A stretch of 28,218 bases of DNA, taken from contig DLRW01000014.1 in the NCBI GenBank assembly GCA_002501205.1, positions 1,048-29,265 on the forward strand. Direction: 5' to 3'. The notes under the pieces were generated by a model. That model was not told where the DNA came from, ran no database searches, and saw only the letters and a list, made by a program, of their open reading frames with translations. The stretch comes from Flavobacteriales bacterium UBA7878. Its GTDB lineage: Bacteria; Bacteroidota; Bacteroidia; Flavobacteriales; Schleiferiaceae. Made by a program: the position numbers and the translations under genes. Each line of letters begins with the position of its first letter. Position 1 is the stretch's first letter. Of this stretch, positions 8,935-17,477 are shown one piece after another.

Positions 8935-9142
8935 GAAATCAAAAAATTAATCTGTGTTGGCTTCAAAACGTTGCGAAGATAGACTTAGTATTCCACAGAA
9001 CTTCACATAATAGACGTAGGAAATTCGAGTTCTTAAAGACAGAATGTGTAAAAAATCATTTTATTTGCCTTCTTGGAATCTCCACAGCCCTGAACTGTGG
9101 TCAATAATTTGTATCATTGTAGCCCCAAACTCTTTAGAGAGG

Positions 9143-10126
9143 ATGAACAAAAGACTACTAACCTTTTTTGCAATTTTGGCTCTGGGCAGCACCCAAGTGC
9201 TTCAAGCACAGGATGCTCATTTCAGCCAATTCTATGCAAACCCCATGTATTTGAACCCCGCATTTGCAGGGGTTGCCAAATGCCCGCGACTTAATCTGAA
9301 TTACCGGAATCAGTATCCGGTATTGAATGTTTACCAAACCTACAGTGCCAGCTACGACCAGTATGTTGAACCATTGAATGGTGGGGTAGGAATTCTGCTG
9401 ATGCGGGATGAGGCCGGAGACGGTGCCTTTTCAACTACCGATGCCAGTCTGGTGTATAGCTACCATTTAAAAGCATCTCGTAAGTTCAGCATCTTAGCCG
9501 GTTTTCAGGGGACTTATCGCCAGATTGCTATTGATTGGAACAGTTTTACTTTTCCGGATGAGATTGATCCTTATTTCGGATTCGTTCGTGAAACTTCCGA
9601 ACCCAACCCAGGAAGCAATACTGTAAGTGCTTTTGACCTTACCGCCGGATTAATTGGCTATACCGAAAAATTCTACATTGGTATTGTTGCTTCTCACCTT
9701 ACTCAACCCGATGTAAGCTTTTTTGTACAAGATCGCTTACCGATGAAATTTACCGCCCACATGGGCTTCACTATTCCTTTAGGCCGTAAACGTTTGGTTA
9801 CCGACCTACAGAACTACTTGATTCCAAACATTGTGTATCAAGTTCAAGGACCTTACGATCAAATTACTACCAGCCTCGCATTTTCGCGTGGCGATTTTAA
9901 AGGAGGCTTAGGATTCCGCAGCAGCACTACTAACCCGGATGCCTTGGTGATATTGGTAGGCTATACACCCCTCGAAGGTAACTGGGGCTTTGGATATAGC
10001 TACGATTACACCATCTCCAGTATTGCGAATAATTTGGGAGGAGCACATGAACTGACATTAAGCTATCAGTTCCCCTGTCGTACACCTCGCAAACGTACCA
10101 AAGCAATAAGTTGCCCTAAGTTTTAG
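9143..10126 (+). CDS. PorP/SprF family type IX secretion system membrane protein
   Basis: This 327-residue protein begins with a signal peptide (about 1-23, ending LQAQ) followed by DAHFSQFYANPMYLNPAFAG, the N-terminal signature of the PorP/SprF family. The rest is a predicted outer-membrane beta-barrel. Family members bind the periplasmic PorE-type protein or help secrete a large partner adhesin such as SprB. I start it at 9143, because the signal peptide begins there; an in-frame upstream ATG at 9044 would add 33 residues of non-signal sequence. It is 30 bases upstream of gldJ in the same direction, so the two form an operon. Flavobacteria carry many paralogues, and this copy cannot be assigned to porP or sprF individually. 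Confidence 0.88.
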   Translation: MNKRLLTFFAILALGSTQVLQAQDAHFSQFYANPMYLNPAFAGVAKCPRLNLNYRNQYPVLNVYQTYSASYDQYVEPLNGGVGILLMRDEAGDGAFSTTDASLVYSYHLKASRKFSILAGFQGTYRQIAIDWNSFTFPDEIDPYFGFVRETSEPNPGSNTVSAFDLTAGLIGYTEKFYIGIVASHLTQPDVSFFVQDRLPMKFTAHMGFTIPLGRKRLVTDLQNYLIPNIVYQVQGPYDQITTSLAFSRGDFKGGLGFRSSTTNPDALVILVGYTPLEGNWGFGYSYDYTISSIANNLGGAHELTLSYQFPCRTPRKRTKAISCPKF

Positions 10127-10156
10127 TTATAAAGACCTTAAGAATCAATTGTTGAT

Positions 10157-11743
10157 ATGAACCGATTGAATTTTCTAAAATCATTGAGCCCGGCCTTGGC
10201 AGCAGCATTCCTGCTCAGTTCTTGTGGTGGCGATTCATCAAATACCACCGGATGGTCCTATAATGATTCCGATAATGGTGGATTCTCTGTAAATACCGAT
10301 TACGAAGGACAAGAAACCGGTCCCGGTTTAGTCTTTGTTGAAGGCGGTACTTTTACCATGGGGCGCGTAGAGCAAGATGTGTATCAAGATTGGGATAATA
10401 TTCCCCGTCAGGTTTCGGTACAGTCTTTCTACATTGACGAAAACGAAATTACCAATACCGACTACCGCGAATACCTCTACTGGATTCGTCGTGTTTTTGA
10501 TATTGACTACTATCCAGAAATTTTAACCACTGCTTTACCGGATACCTTGGTATGGCGCGACGAACTCTCTTACAATGAAATGTATGTAGAGAACTACTTC
10601 CGTCACCCTGCCTACAATTTCTATCCGGTAGTTGGTGTTAACTGGATTCAAGCGATGAAGTACTGCTCCTGGCGTACCGACCGTGTAAACGAGAATATTC
10701 TGATCGAACAAGGAATCTTCAACGAATTCCCAGATCAAAGTGATGCAGACCACTTTAATACTGAAGTATACCTTTACAAGAGTGGGGAGTATACCCAACA
10801 AAACAAAGCTGGTTTAGAAGATCACAACCCTAATAGCCCATTTGGTGATGAAGGTCGTCCTGTACGTATTGAGGATGGAATTTTATTACCTAAGTACCGT
10901 CTCCCAACCGAGGCAGAATGGGAATATGCTGCTTACGGTAATGCTGGTAGCCGCGTATACAACCGTGTAACCGATGCGAACAAATTTACCTGGAATGGTT
11001 CAGCTTCTCGTAACCCTGAAGCTGATCAGCGTGGTGATATGTTAGCCAACTTTAAGCGTGGCCGTGGTGACTATATGGGAACCGGTGGATGGTTAAATGA
11101 CCAGGCCGCTACCACCATGCAGGTGAAATTCTACCCTCCTAACGATTACGGTTTGTATGATATGGCTGGTAATGTTGCCGAGTGGGTAATGGATGTTTAC
11201 CGCCCCCTTACTTTAGAAGATGTTCGTGGCTTAAACCCATATCGTGGTAATGAATTTAAAACCTGGGATAAAGACTATCAAGGTTTAGGAGCACTGGAAG
11301 TATTGCAAGAACCCCAAATGGATACTGACTCCAATATCGTGGCCTTACCTGGTGAATTACCACGCCGTGCCGTAACTGAAGAAGAAAACTTAAATCGTCG
11401 TAACTATAAGAAGTCTGACTACCGCGATCATGTTGACGGTGACAAGCAATCTTCTATCTACTACGACGCTGAGACCGAAGAAGGTGAGCCTTTAATGTAC
11501 GATTATGCTACCACTACCCTGGTAGGTAATACTACACGAGTTTACAAAGGTGGCAGCTGGAAAGACAATGCCTACTGGTTAAGCCCCGGTACTCGTCGCT
11601 TCCTTGAAGAAGATCAGTCTACCGACTTTATCGGCTTCCGTTGTGCGATGGACCGTGTAGGATTCCAGAACCTCGACTCTGATCGTGAAAAACGACATAA
11701 GAAACCTAAGCGCGACAAGTTCAAGCGTTACAATTATAATTAA
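10157..11743 (+). CDS. gldJ: Gliding motility / type IX secretion lipoprotein GldJ
   Basis: This 528-residue lipoprotein has a signal peptide and lipobox LLSSC with the lipidated Cys23. A sulfatase-modifying-factor (FGE-like) domain begins near LVFVEGGTFTMG (about 58-70) and ends with a GSWKDN...IGFRCAM segment near residues 460-500. GldJ and GldK share this fold; the N-terminal region, the insert YFRHPAYNFYPVVGVNWIQ and the basic C-terminal tail rich in Lys and Arg match GldJ better. GldJ is needed for gliding and type IX secretion, acts at the periplasmic side of the outer membrane and stabilises other Gld proteins. The FGE catalytic cysteines are not expected in this non-enzymatic family. 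The downstream neighbour murF is also seen beside gldJ in other flavobacteria, which supports the call. Confidence 0.9.
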   Translation: MNRLNFLKSLSPALAAAFLLSSCGGDSSNTTGWSYNDSDNGGFSVNTDYEGQETGPGLVFVEGGTFTMGRVEQDVYQDWDNIPRQVSVQSFYIDENEITNTDYREYLYWIRRVFDIDYYPEILTTALPDTLVWRDELSYNEMYVENYFRHPAYNFYPVVGVNWIQAMKYCSWRTDRVNENILIEQGIFNEFPDQSDADHFNTEVYLYKSGEYTQQNKAGLEDHNPNSPFGDEGRPVRIEDGILLPKYRLPTEAEWEYAAYGNAGSRVYNRVTDANKFTWNGSASRNPEADQRGDMLANFKRGRGDYMGTGGWLNDQAATTMQVKFYPPNDYGLYDMAGNVAEWVMDVYRPLTLEDVRGLNPYRGNEFKTWDKDYQGLGALEVLQEPQMDTDSNIVALPGELPRRAVTEEENLNRRNYKKSDYRDHVDGDKQSSIYYDAETEEGEPLMYDYATTTLVGNTTRVYKGGSWKDNAYWLSPGTRRFLEEDQSTDFIGFRCAMDRVGFQNLDSDREKRHKKPKRDKFKRYNYN

Positions 11744-11751
11744 GAAATTAG

Positions 11752-11776
11752 CCCCGTTTAACGACGGGGTTTTTTT
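11752..11776 (+). terminator. Intrinsic terminator after gldJ, touching the murF start codon
   Basis: CCCCGT at 11752-11757 pairs with ACGGGG at 11764-11769 around a 6-base loop, followed by seven T at 11770-11776. The next three bases are the murF ATG. Confidence 0.8.
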
Positions 11777-13057
11777 ATGGACATCAGCAATCTTTACGAT
11801 CTCTTCCTCAGCAGCACCGGTATTTGTACCGACACACGCAAGCTGCAATCTGGACAACTCTATATCGCATTAAAAGGCGAAAAATTCAATGGCAATGCTT
11901 TCGCCGAAAAGGCCCTCGACCAAGGCGCCAGTGCGGCCCTTATTGATGAAGCCCCATACGAAGGCCCCAATCGTATTTTGGTTGAGGATGGCTTAAAAGC
12001 CCTTCAGGACTTGGCCCTGTTCCATCGCCGTCAATTGACGATCCCGGTGATTGGCCTTACCGGAAGTAATGGCAAAACCACCAGTAAGGAATTAACCGTT
12101 TCGGTTTTAAAACAGAAGTTCAAGGTGGCAGCTACTGTTGGCAACCTTAATAACCATATAGGCGTTCCCTTAACGCTGCTCAGCATCACCGATGAGGATG
12201 AAATAGCGGTGGTAGAAATGGGGGCCAATGCCCAAAAAGAAATTGAATTTTTAGCCAGCCTATCTTTACCGGATATTGGCTTTATCACCAATTTTGGAAA
12301 GGCACATTTAGAAGGTTTCGGTGGTCCCGAAGGCGTTATAAAAGGTAAAAGTGAACTCTTTGATAATCTTCGTCAACGCAATAAAATGGCTTGGGTATCC
12401 ATCACAGATCCCATCCAGTTAGAACGTAGCGCCGGCATGGAACGTTGCACTTACGGGGCTTCCGAAAATGCTGACTTTCCGGTCTACCCCATCGAAAATT
12501 CGGGGAGCTTCGTAAAGGTGCGCTATCAGGATCGGGAAATCCAATCGCATTTAACGGGAACATATAATTTCAGCAATATTGCCATTGCTATTAGTTTGGG
12601 TGCGCATTTTGGCCTTTCGGCGGAGGCGATTCAAGCGGGCATCGAATCCTATCAACCACAGAACAATCGCTCTCAATTGGGGGCAGGCCAACACAACATT
12701 TTGGTAAAGGATTATTACAATGCCAATCCCAGTAGTATGGAAGCGGCCTTGAAAAACTTTGCGGAGCTCACCGAGCGTCCTCAGGACTCAAAATGGGTGA
12801 TTCTAGGAGATATGTTTGAGTTGGGAAACTTTGAAGCCGAAGAGCATCAGAAAGTAGCAGATCTGGCGCTTAGCCATGGCTATGAAAACACCATCTTAGT
12901 GGGTAAGGCTTTTGCAGCGACGCAAGGAAATGCTTTAAAGTTTGAACAAACTGCCGCCCTCCTACCCTGGCTGGAGACGCATCTGCCGAAAGGCAAATTA
13001 ATCTTAGTTAAGGGAAGCAGAGGCATGACTTTGGAAAAAGCAGCTGAGCTATTGTAA
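11777..13057 (+). CDS. murF: UDP-N-acetylmuramoyl-tripeptide--D-alanyl-D-alanine ligase
   Basis: This 426-residue cytoplasmic ligase adds D-Ala-D-Ala to the UDP-MurNAc-tripeptide, the last cytoplasmic peptide step of peptidoglycan synthesis. The N-terminal domain contains the family's TDTRKLQSGQLYIALKGE segment (about 18-35). The ATP-binding P-loop TGSNGKTT is at 95-102 with Lys100. A central Mur ligase domain with NNHIGVP and EMGAN motifs follows, then the C-terminal domain with DYYNANPSS and LGDMFELG. The start at 11777 matches the usual N-terminus of the family. It has no Shine-Dalgarno sequence, because the T-tract of the gldJ terminator lies directly before the ATG. Expression must come from readthrough or from a promoter inside gldJ. 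Confidence 0.93.
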   Translation: MDISNLYDLFLSSTGICTDTRKLQSGQLYIALKGEKFNGNAFAEKALDQGASAALIDEAPYEGPNRILVEDGLKALQDLALFHRRQLTIPVIGLTGSNGKTTSKELTVSVLKQKFKVAATVGNLNNHIGVPLTLLSITDEDEIAVVEMGANAQKEIEFLASLSLPDIGFITNFGKAHLEGFGGPEGVIKGKSELFDNLRQRNKMAWVSITDPIQLERSAGMERCTYGASENADFPVYPIENSGSFVKVRYQDREIQSHLTGTYNFSNIAIAISLGAHFGLSAEAIQAGIESYQPQNNRSQLGAGQHNILVKDYYNANPSSMEAALKNFAELTERPQDSKWVILGDMFELGNFEAEEHQKVADLALSHGYENTILVGKAFAATQGNALKFEQTAALLPWLETHLPKGKLILVKGSRGMTLEKAAELL

Positions 13058-13081
13058 AGAGCCCTAATACAGCGATTTACA

Positions 13082-13612
13082 TTAAGAGTTCCTTAGGCGT
13101 ATGGGTACTTGAATACCTAAAATAATGGAACTCTCGTAATCTCCAACCACGTCCTGTTCATTCACTACACCGTCCATAAGATCGGAACCCCAGTAGTTAA
13201 TATCCACCTTAAGAGAATATTGAATTTTGGGGCGACTTAGACTAGAAGGATAGGCAATACTCAAGCCACCATTTAGACCTAGTCCCAACTTTTGATTATA
13301 GGCTATTCCAATGCCGGCGAAGACATCCCCATATTTCTGAAAGCGAAAAAATCGACCGCCAGTTTGGGCACTGATAATCGAATTTCTCAACCTTAATTTT
13401 TGACTTTCAAATACCTGAACTGCCCAATCAGCCTGGTGAATGGATCCCGTATAATGTTTGAAACCCACTGAGAAATATTGCTTTCCAAAGAGAGCCTTCA
13501 CATTGGAATCTAAAGTAAATAGGGGTAGACTGGCCGGGTATTTCCCTACATCGGTATGCACGGTAGTAAAGCCCAGGCCTAAAGAAATTAGCCAAGTAGT
13601 TAGATAAGACAT
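13082..13612 (-). CDS. Hypothetical exported protein, possibly a small outer-membrane barrel
   Basis: I do not recognise this 176-residue protein. It starts with a short hydrophobic segment (LTTWLISLGLGFTTV, residues 4-18) that could act as a signal peptide. The rest is rich in Gly, Tyr, Phe and Ser with alternating strand-like segments such as YFSVGFKHY, VFAGIGIAYN and LGLGLNGGLSIAY, and it ends in a strand-like ILGIQVPIRLRNS. This pattern fits an 8-strand outer-membrane barrel protein, but the assignment is inference. It faces murF convergently with a gap of 24 bases. Upstream is a 283-bp region with the terminators of the acyl-CoA dehydrogenase gene. Confidence 0.65.
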   Translation of the reverse strand: MSYLTTWLISLGLGFTTVHTDVGKYPASLPLFTLDSNVKALFGKQYFSVGFKHYTGSIHQADWAVQVFESQKLRLRNSIISAQTGGRFFRFQKYGDVFAGIGIAYNQKLGLGLNGGLSIAYPSSLSRPKIQYSLKVDINYWGSDLMDGVVNEQDVVGDYESSIILGIQVPIRLRNS

Positions 13613-13823
13613 TGTTCCTGTTTAATATGCTTAAAATTAGAGCGCACCCCAGCACTTTAATTGTAAAACAAAATCTGAATTATGTAGACCTTTTAAGACT
13701 TTTATCAATCAGAGTGCTATTTCGCAGACATGCCGACACTCTAAAAAAATCTTTAATCGAAAGTAAATCCCTCTCCCCTTTCTTTAGCAAAGCAGAAAAA
13801 CAGGTATTGTTAAAAATAAAAAG

Positions 13824-13839
13824 GGCCTCCGAAAAGGCC
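13824..13839 (-). terminator. Second hairpin of a tandem terminator
   Basis: On the minus strand GGCCT and AGGCC form a stem around a 6-base loop, followed by CTTTTTATTTTT. It lies just downstream of a stronger terminator of the acyl-CoA dehydrogenase gene and probably acts as a backup. Confidence 0.55.
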
Positions 13840-13841
13840 AT

Positions 13842-13876
13842 AAAAAAAAGCCCTTCCATATCTGAAAGGGCTTTTT
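13842..13876 (-). terminator. Intrinsic terminator of the acyl-CoA dehydrogenase gene
   Basis: AAAAGCCCTT and AAGGGCTTTT form a perfect stem with a short loop, and the minus strand continues into eight T. The hairpin is symmetrical enough to work in both directions. It starts about 20 bases after the stop codon of the gene on its right. Confidence 0.85.
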
Positions 13877-13895
13877 GTGTATGTAGAATCTCTAC

Positions 13896-15038
13896 TTAGT
13901 CGGCCAATACCGCGCGAGAGATTACAATCTTTTGAATTTCGGAAGTCCCCTCATAAATCTGAGTAATCTTCGCATCGCGCATTAAACGCTCCACATGGTA
14001 TTCCTTCACGAATCCATATCCACCGTGTACTTGCACAGCCTCTACGGTAGTTTTCATGGCCACATCTGATGCGTATAATTTAGCCATGGCACTTTCCTTG
14101 TCGAAGTTCATACCATTGTCTTTCAACCATGCGGCACGTAAACACATTAAGCGGGCAGCATCGATCTCAGTAGCCATGTCGGCTAATTTGAAACCTACTC
14201 CCTGGTGCTTTCCAATCTCTTTACCGAAGGTCTTACGTTCTTTAGCGTATTTCACGGCTAATTCATAGGCACCACTGGCGATACCCAAAGCTTGAGAAGC
14301 AATACCAATACGTCCACCACTCAATACCTTCATGGCGAATTTGAAACCGAAGCCTTCTTCACCAATACGGTTTTCCTTAGGCACTTTTACATCCTGGAAC
14401 ATTAAAGAGTGGGTATCAGAACCACGGATTCCCATTTTGTCTTCTTTCTTACCTACGGTAAAACCTTCCATCTCGCGCTCCACGATCAAGCAGTTAATTC
14501 CGCGATGACCTTTCTCCACATCGGTTTGGGCCATTACCAGATAAACGCTGGCCGAACCACCATTGGTGATCCAGTTTTTATTACCGTTTAAAAGGTAGTG
14601 ATCGCCCATATCAATGGCGGTGGTTTTTTGAGAAGTAGCATCTGATCCAGCTTCGGGCTCAGAAAGGCAGAAAGCACCAATGATTTCACCAGTAGCTAAG
14701 CGCTTCAAGTATTTGTCCTTTTGCTCTTCGGTACCATATTTTTCGAGACCCCAGCAAACCAAGCTATTGTTTACCGACATGATTACGGAAGCAGAAGCAT
14801 CTACCTTAGAAATCTCTTCCATGGCTAAAACATAGGAGATGGTATCGAGACCAGCACCATTGTACTTAGGATCTACCATCATACCCAAGAAGCCCAATTC
14901 TCCCATTTTCTTCACCTGCTCGGCTGGGAATTGTTGCTTGTCATCACGTTCGATTACGCCAGGAAGTAATTCATTCTGAGCGAAATCGCGCGCTGCCTGT
15001 TGGATCATTAAATGCTCCTCCGTAAGTTCAAAATTCAT
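13896..15038 (-). CDS. Acyl-CoA dehydrogenase (short-chain/butyryl type)
   Basis: This 380-residue flavoprotein catalyses alpha,beta-dehydrogenation of acyl-CoA in fatty-acid or branched-chain amino-acid breakdown and passes electrons to ETF. The helical N-terminal domain runs to about residue 110, the beta domain with FAD-contact segments AFCLSEPEAGSDA and WITNGG to about 225, and the C-terminal helical domain to the end. The catalytic base is Glu363 in the YEGTSEIQ motif, the position used by short- and medium-chain enzymes. Length and motifs fit the butyryl-CoA dehydrogenase type; the exact chain-length preference cannot be read from the sequence. It is divergent from anmK, with a TACCTTTG -7 box in the 55-bp gap, and is monocistronic, followed by two terminators. 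Confidence 0.92.
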   Translation of the reverse strand: MNFELTEEHLMIQQAARDFAQNELLPGVIERDDKQQFPAEQVKKMGELGFLGMMVDPKYNGAGLDTISYVLAMEEISKVDASASVIMSVNNSLVCWGLEKYGTEEQKDKYLKRLATGEIIGAFCLSEPEAGSDATSQKTTAIDMGDHYLLNGNKNWITNGGSASVYLVMAQTDVEKGHRGINCLIVEREMEGFTVGKKEDKMGIRGSDTHSLMFQDVKVPKENRIGEEGFGFKFAMKVLSGGRIGIASQALGIASGAYELAVKYAKERKTFGKEIGKHQGVGFKLADMATEIDAARLMCLRAAWLKDNGMNFDKESAMAKLYASDVAMKTTVEAVQVHGGYGFVKEYHVERLMRDAKITQIYEGTSEIQKIVISRAVLAD

Positions 15039-15079
15039 AGCTATTATTTTTAATCTTGTAGGGTCCGTTAATTGGAGTG

Positions 15080-15087
15080 CAAAGGTA
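15080..15087 (-). promoter_or_regulatory. -7 promoter box of the acyl-CoA dehydrogenase gene
   Basis: TACCTTTG on the minus strand matches TAnnTTTG and lies 41 bases before the start codon, in the gap shared with the divergent anmK. No TTG is seen at the ideal distance. It lies directly beside the anmK start codon, so the two genes' control regions overlap. Confidence 0.45.
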
Positions 15088-15093
15088 AGTTAA

Positions 15094-16176
15094 ATGGCGC
15101 AAAATCTTTATCCTAAAGCTAGAATCAGAGTCTTAGGTTCAATGTCGGGAACCTCATTAGATGGTCTCGACCTCTGCCTGGTAGAATTCGACCGCGAGGC
15201 CAGCGGTAGGTATCGCATTCTAGCTGCCGAAACCTATGCCTACCCCAAGCATTGGCAAGAGGCCCTCAGCTTCAAAAACTTAGAAGCGCGGAAACTGCAT
15301 CAATTAGATGAGGATTACAGTCGTTATTTAGTCAGTCAGGTGCAGCGATTTTGCCATGAGTATAAGCTTGGCAAAGAAGATATCGATTTCATTGGCTCGC
15401 ACGGACACACCTGGTTTCATGAACCGAATAAGGGAATCAGCTATCAAATTGGCAATCGGCCGATATTGGCCATTGAAACCGGCTTCCCGGTAATCTGCGA
15501 TTTTAGGCTGCAGGATGTGGCTTTAGGAGGACAGGGTGCCCCACTGGTTCCCATCGGCGATCGGGATTTGTTTGCCGATCAGCAGGCCTGTCTTAATTTG
15601 GGGGGCTTTGCCAATATATCGGCCGACATCAAAGGCCAAAGACGGGCTTGGGATATTGCGCCCTGCAATCTCAGTATGAACCATTATTGCCAGCAATTGG
15701 GCTTGGCTTATGACGCATCCGGCCATATCGCCGCGAGCTATGCCCATGATGATGCGCTCTTTGCCCAACTCAATGCCTTGGAATATTATGCACTTGAAGC
15801 ACCCAAAAGTTTGGGGCGTGAATGGTTAGATGCCGTGGTATTTCCGCTCTTAGCGAAATCGACCTTGAGCCCGGAAGTGATCATTGCCACTTTGAACCGG
15901 CATTGCGCCTATCAGATTGCACAAAGCTTAAATCGCTATCAGCTCAGGCAGGTGCTCATTAGCGGTGGCGGGGCTTATAATCAAACGCTTATTGATTCCA
16001 TTGGCATTTGGGGCAGCTTCGATTTAGTGATCGCTGAAACTACCTTATTGGAGTTTAAAGAAGCCCTGATTTTCGCCTACCTCGCCTATTTACAGGTGCA
16101 GGGTAAAAACAATGTTTTGGCCTCGGTTACGGGTGCCCGCAAAGATCATTGCAGCGGGATACGTTTTGATCCGTAA
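15094..16176 (+). CDS. anmK: Anhydro-N-acetylmuramic acid kinase
   Basis: This 360-residue kinase opens the 1,6-anhydro ring of anhydro-MurNAc and phosphorylates it to MurNAc-6-phosphate in cell-wall recycling. The N-terminal ATP-binding motif GSMSGTSLDGLD is at residues 15-26. The active-site segment DVALGGQGAPLVP at 141-153 contains the proposed catalytic Asp141. A C-terminal ISGGGAYN motif closes the ASKHA fold. The length is typical for the family. No murQ etherase gene lies beside it. The start at 15094 is preceded only by a weak purine stretch (AAGG), and the start codon lies 6 bases from the -7 box of the divergent acyl-CoA dehydrogenase gene. Confidence 0.92.
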   Translation: MAQNLYPKARIRVLGSMSGTSLDGLDLCLVEFDREASGRYRILAAETYAYPKHWQEALSFKNLEARKLHQLDEDYSRYLVSQVQRFCHEYKLGKEDIDFIGSHGHTWFHEPNKGISYQIGNRPILAIETGFPVICDFRLQDVALGGQGAPLVPIGDRDLFADQQACLNLGGFANISADIKGQRRAWDIAPCNLSMNHYCQQLGLAYDASGHIAASYAHDDALFAQLNALEYYALEAPKSLGREWLDAVVFPLLAKSTLSPEVIIATLNRHCAYQIAQSLNRYQLRQVLISGGGAYNQTLIDSIGIWGSFDLVIAETTLLEFKEALIFAYLAYLQVQGKNNVLASVTGARKDHCSGIRFDP

Positions 16177-16215
16177 TTCATCACCTTTATTTAAGATTGG
16201 GGCAGGCTCTTTTTA

Positions 16216-16223
16216 TACTTTTG
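16216..16223 (+). promoter_or_regulatory. -7 promoter box of the amino-acid dehydrogenase gene
   Basis: TACTTTTG matches the Bacteroidota TAnnTTTG box and ends 21 bases before the start codon at 16245. A TTG at 16197-16199 lies 16 bases upstream of it, shorter than the 19-20 bases seen in the left-edge promoters, so the -33 assignment is weak. Confidence 0.45.
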
Positions 16224-16244
16224 TTGGCGCTCAAAAAAGCGTCC

Positions 16245-17471
16245 ATGAAAGACCTATTAAAGATATACGAAAACAAGCCGGCGGAAATCGTTTTCCATTG
16301 GCATGATAGTGAAACAACTGCCGAAGGATGGGTAGTTATCAATTCCTTACGTGGTGGAGCTGCCGGTGGTGGCACCCGGATGCGCGAAGGCCTCAATGAG
16401 CACGAAGTGCTGAGCCTTGCCAAAACCATGGAAATCAAATTTACCGTTGCCGGTCCTCCTATTGGTGGAGCTAAGAGCGGGATTAACTTTAATCCAAACG
16501 ACCCGCGCAAAGAAGGCGTTTTAAAACGTTGGTATGCGGCGGTTAAACCTTTGTTGAAGAACTACTATGGCACCGGTGGTGACCTGAATGTAGACGAGAT
16601 TCACGAGGTTATTCCCATCACTTCCAATATGGGTATCGAACACCCGCAAGAGGGCGTTTTGATGGGTCACTTTGCTCCTAATAGCGAACAGAAACAACAA
16701 AAGATTGAGCAGCTGCAAAAAGGAGTGCTCTTACCCGTACACAAAGCCGACTATACCCCTGGTGAAGCCGGTCAGTACACCGTGGCCGATTTAATTACGG
16801 GTTACGGTACCGCCGAGAGTGTGCGTCATTTCTACGATATCTACGGTGGCGATTTAGCCGGAAAACGCGTAATTATTCAAGGTTGGGGAAATGTGGCTTC
16901 AGCTGCAGCTTTTTACCTGGCTCAAGAGGGTGCTAAAATTGTAGGTATTATTGATCGTGTGGGTGGCATTATTGAGCCTGCAGGCTTAAGCTACGATCGC
17001 ATCAAGGAACTCTACAATGCACGTAAAGGCAATTATTTGGTTGCCGATGATATGCTGAGCTTTGAGGAAGCCAATGAAAAGATTTGGAGCACTGGTGCCG
17101 AGATCTTTATTCCGGCTGCCGCTTCTCGCTTGATCAGCAAAGACAATTTAGATCAAATGATCGCCAATGGTTTGGAAGTAATTTCTTCCGGTGCCAATGT
17201 ACCTTTTGCCGATACCGAAATTTTCTACGGTCCGATTGCCGAGTATGCCGATCAAAAGGTAAACTGCATTCCCGACTTTATTTCGAACTGCGGTATGGCC
17301 CGGGTATTTGGTTACCTGATGCAAGATGCAGCCACTCTAACTGATGAAGCGATCTTTACGGATACCTCAAGCATTATCCGCGAAGCCCTGGTTGAAACCC
17401 ACAAATTGAAAGCGGATAAATTGGAACTCACCAAAACTGCTTACGAAATCGCTCTGAAACAACTAATTTGA
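16245..17471 (+). CDS. Glu/Leu/Phe/Val family amino-acid dehydrogenase
   Basis: This 408-residue protein interconverts an L-amino acid and its 2-oxoacid with an NAD(P) cofactor and ammonia. The substrate domain contains GPPIGGAKSGI (70-80) with catalytic-type Lys77, and GTGGDLN (109-115) with Asp113. The Rossmann domain follows with GWGNVAS at 213-219. I chose the start at 16245, because the upstream in-frame ATG at 16197 precedes the promoter box and adds an unrelated hydrophobic stretch. The length is between leucine dehydrogenases (about 350-370) and hexameric glutamate dehydrogenases (about 420-450), and I cannot decide the substrate. NhaD follows after 6 bases, so the two are translated from one message. 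Confidence 0.88.
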   Translation: MKDLLKIYENKPAEIVFHWHDSETTAEGWVVINSLRGGAAGGGTRMREGLNEHEVLSLAKTMEIKFTVAGPPIGGAKSGINFNPNDPRKEGVLKRWYAAVKPLLKNYYGTGGDLNVDEIHEVIPITSNMGIEHPQEGVLMGHFAPNSEQKQQKIEQLQKGVLLPVHKADYTPGEAGQYTVADLITGYGTAESVRHFYDIYGGDLAGKRVIIQGWGNVASAAAFYLAQEGAKIVGIIDRVGGIIEPAGLSYDRIKELYNARKGNYLVADDMLSFEEANEKIWSTGAEIFIPAAASRLISKDNLDQMIANGLEVISSGANVPFADTEIFYGPIAEYADQKVNCIPDFISNCGMARVFGYLMQDAATLTDEAIFTDTSSIIREALVETHKLKADKLELTKTAYEIALKQLI

Positions 17472-17477
17472 TAAACC

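Noticed and set aside
9044..9142. Upstream ATG extending the PorP/SprF protein by 33 residues
   Set aside because: The extension precedes a clean signal peptide beginning at 9143 and would bury it inside the protein.
13612..13899. 95-codon open frame on the plus strand between the exported protein and the acyl-CoA dehydrogenase gene
   Set aside because: It reads through both terminator hairpins and their poly-A stretches, giving a lysine- and serine-rich product without homology.
16197..16244. Upstream ATG extending the amino-acid dehydrogenase by 16 residues
   Set aside because: The extension would cover the -7 promoter box at 16216-16223, and the family-like N-terminus starts at 16245.
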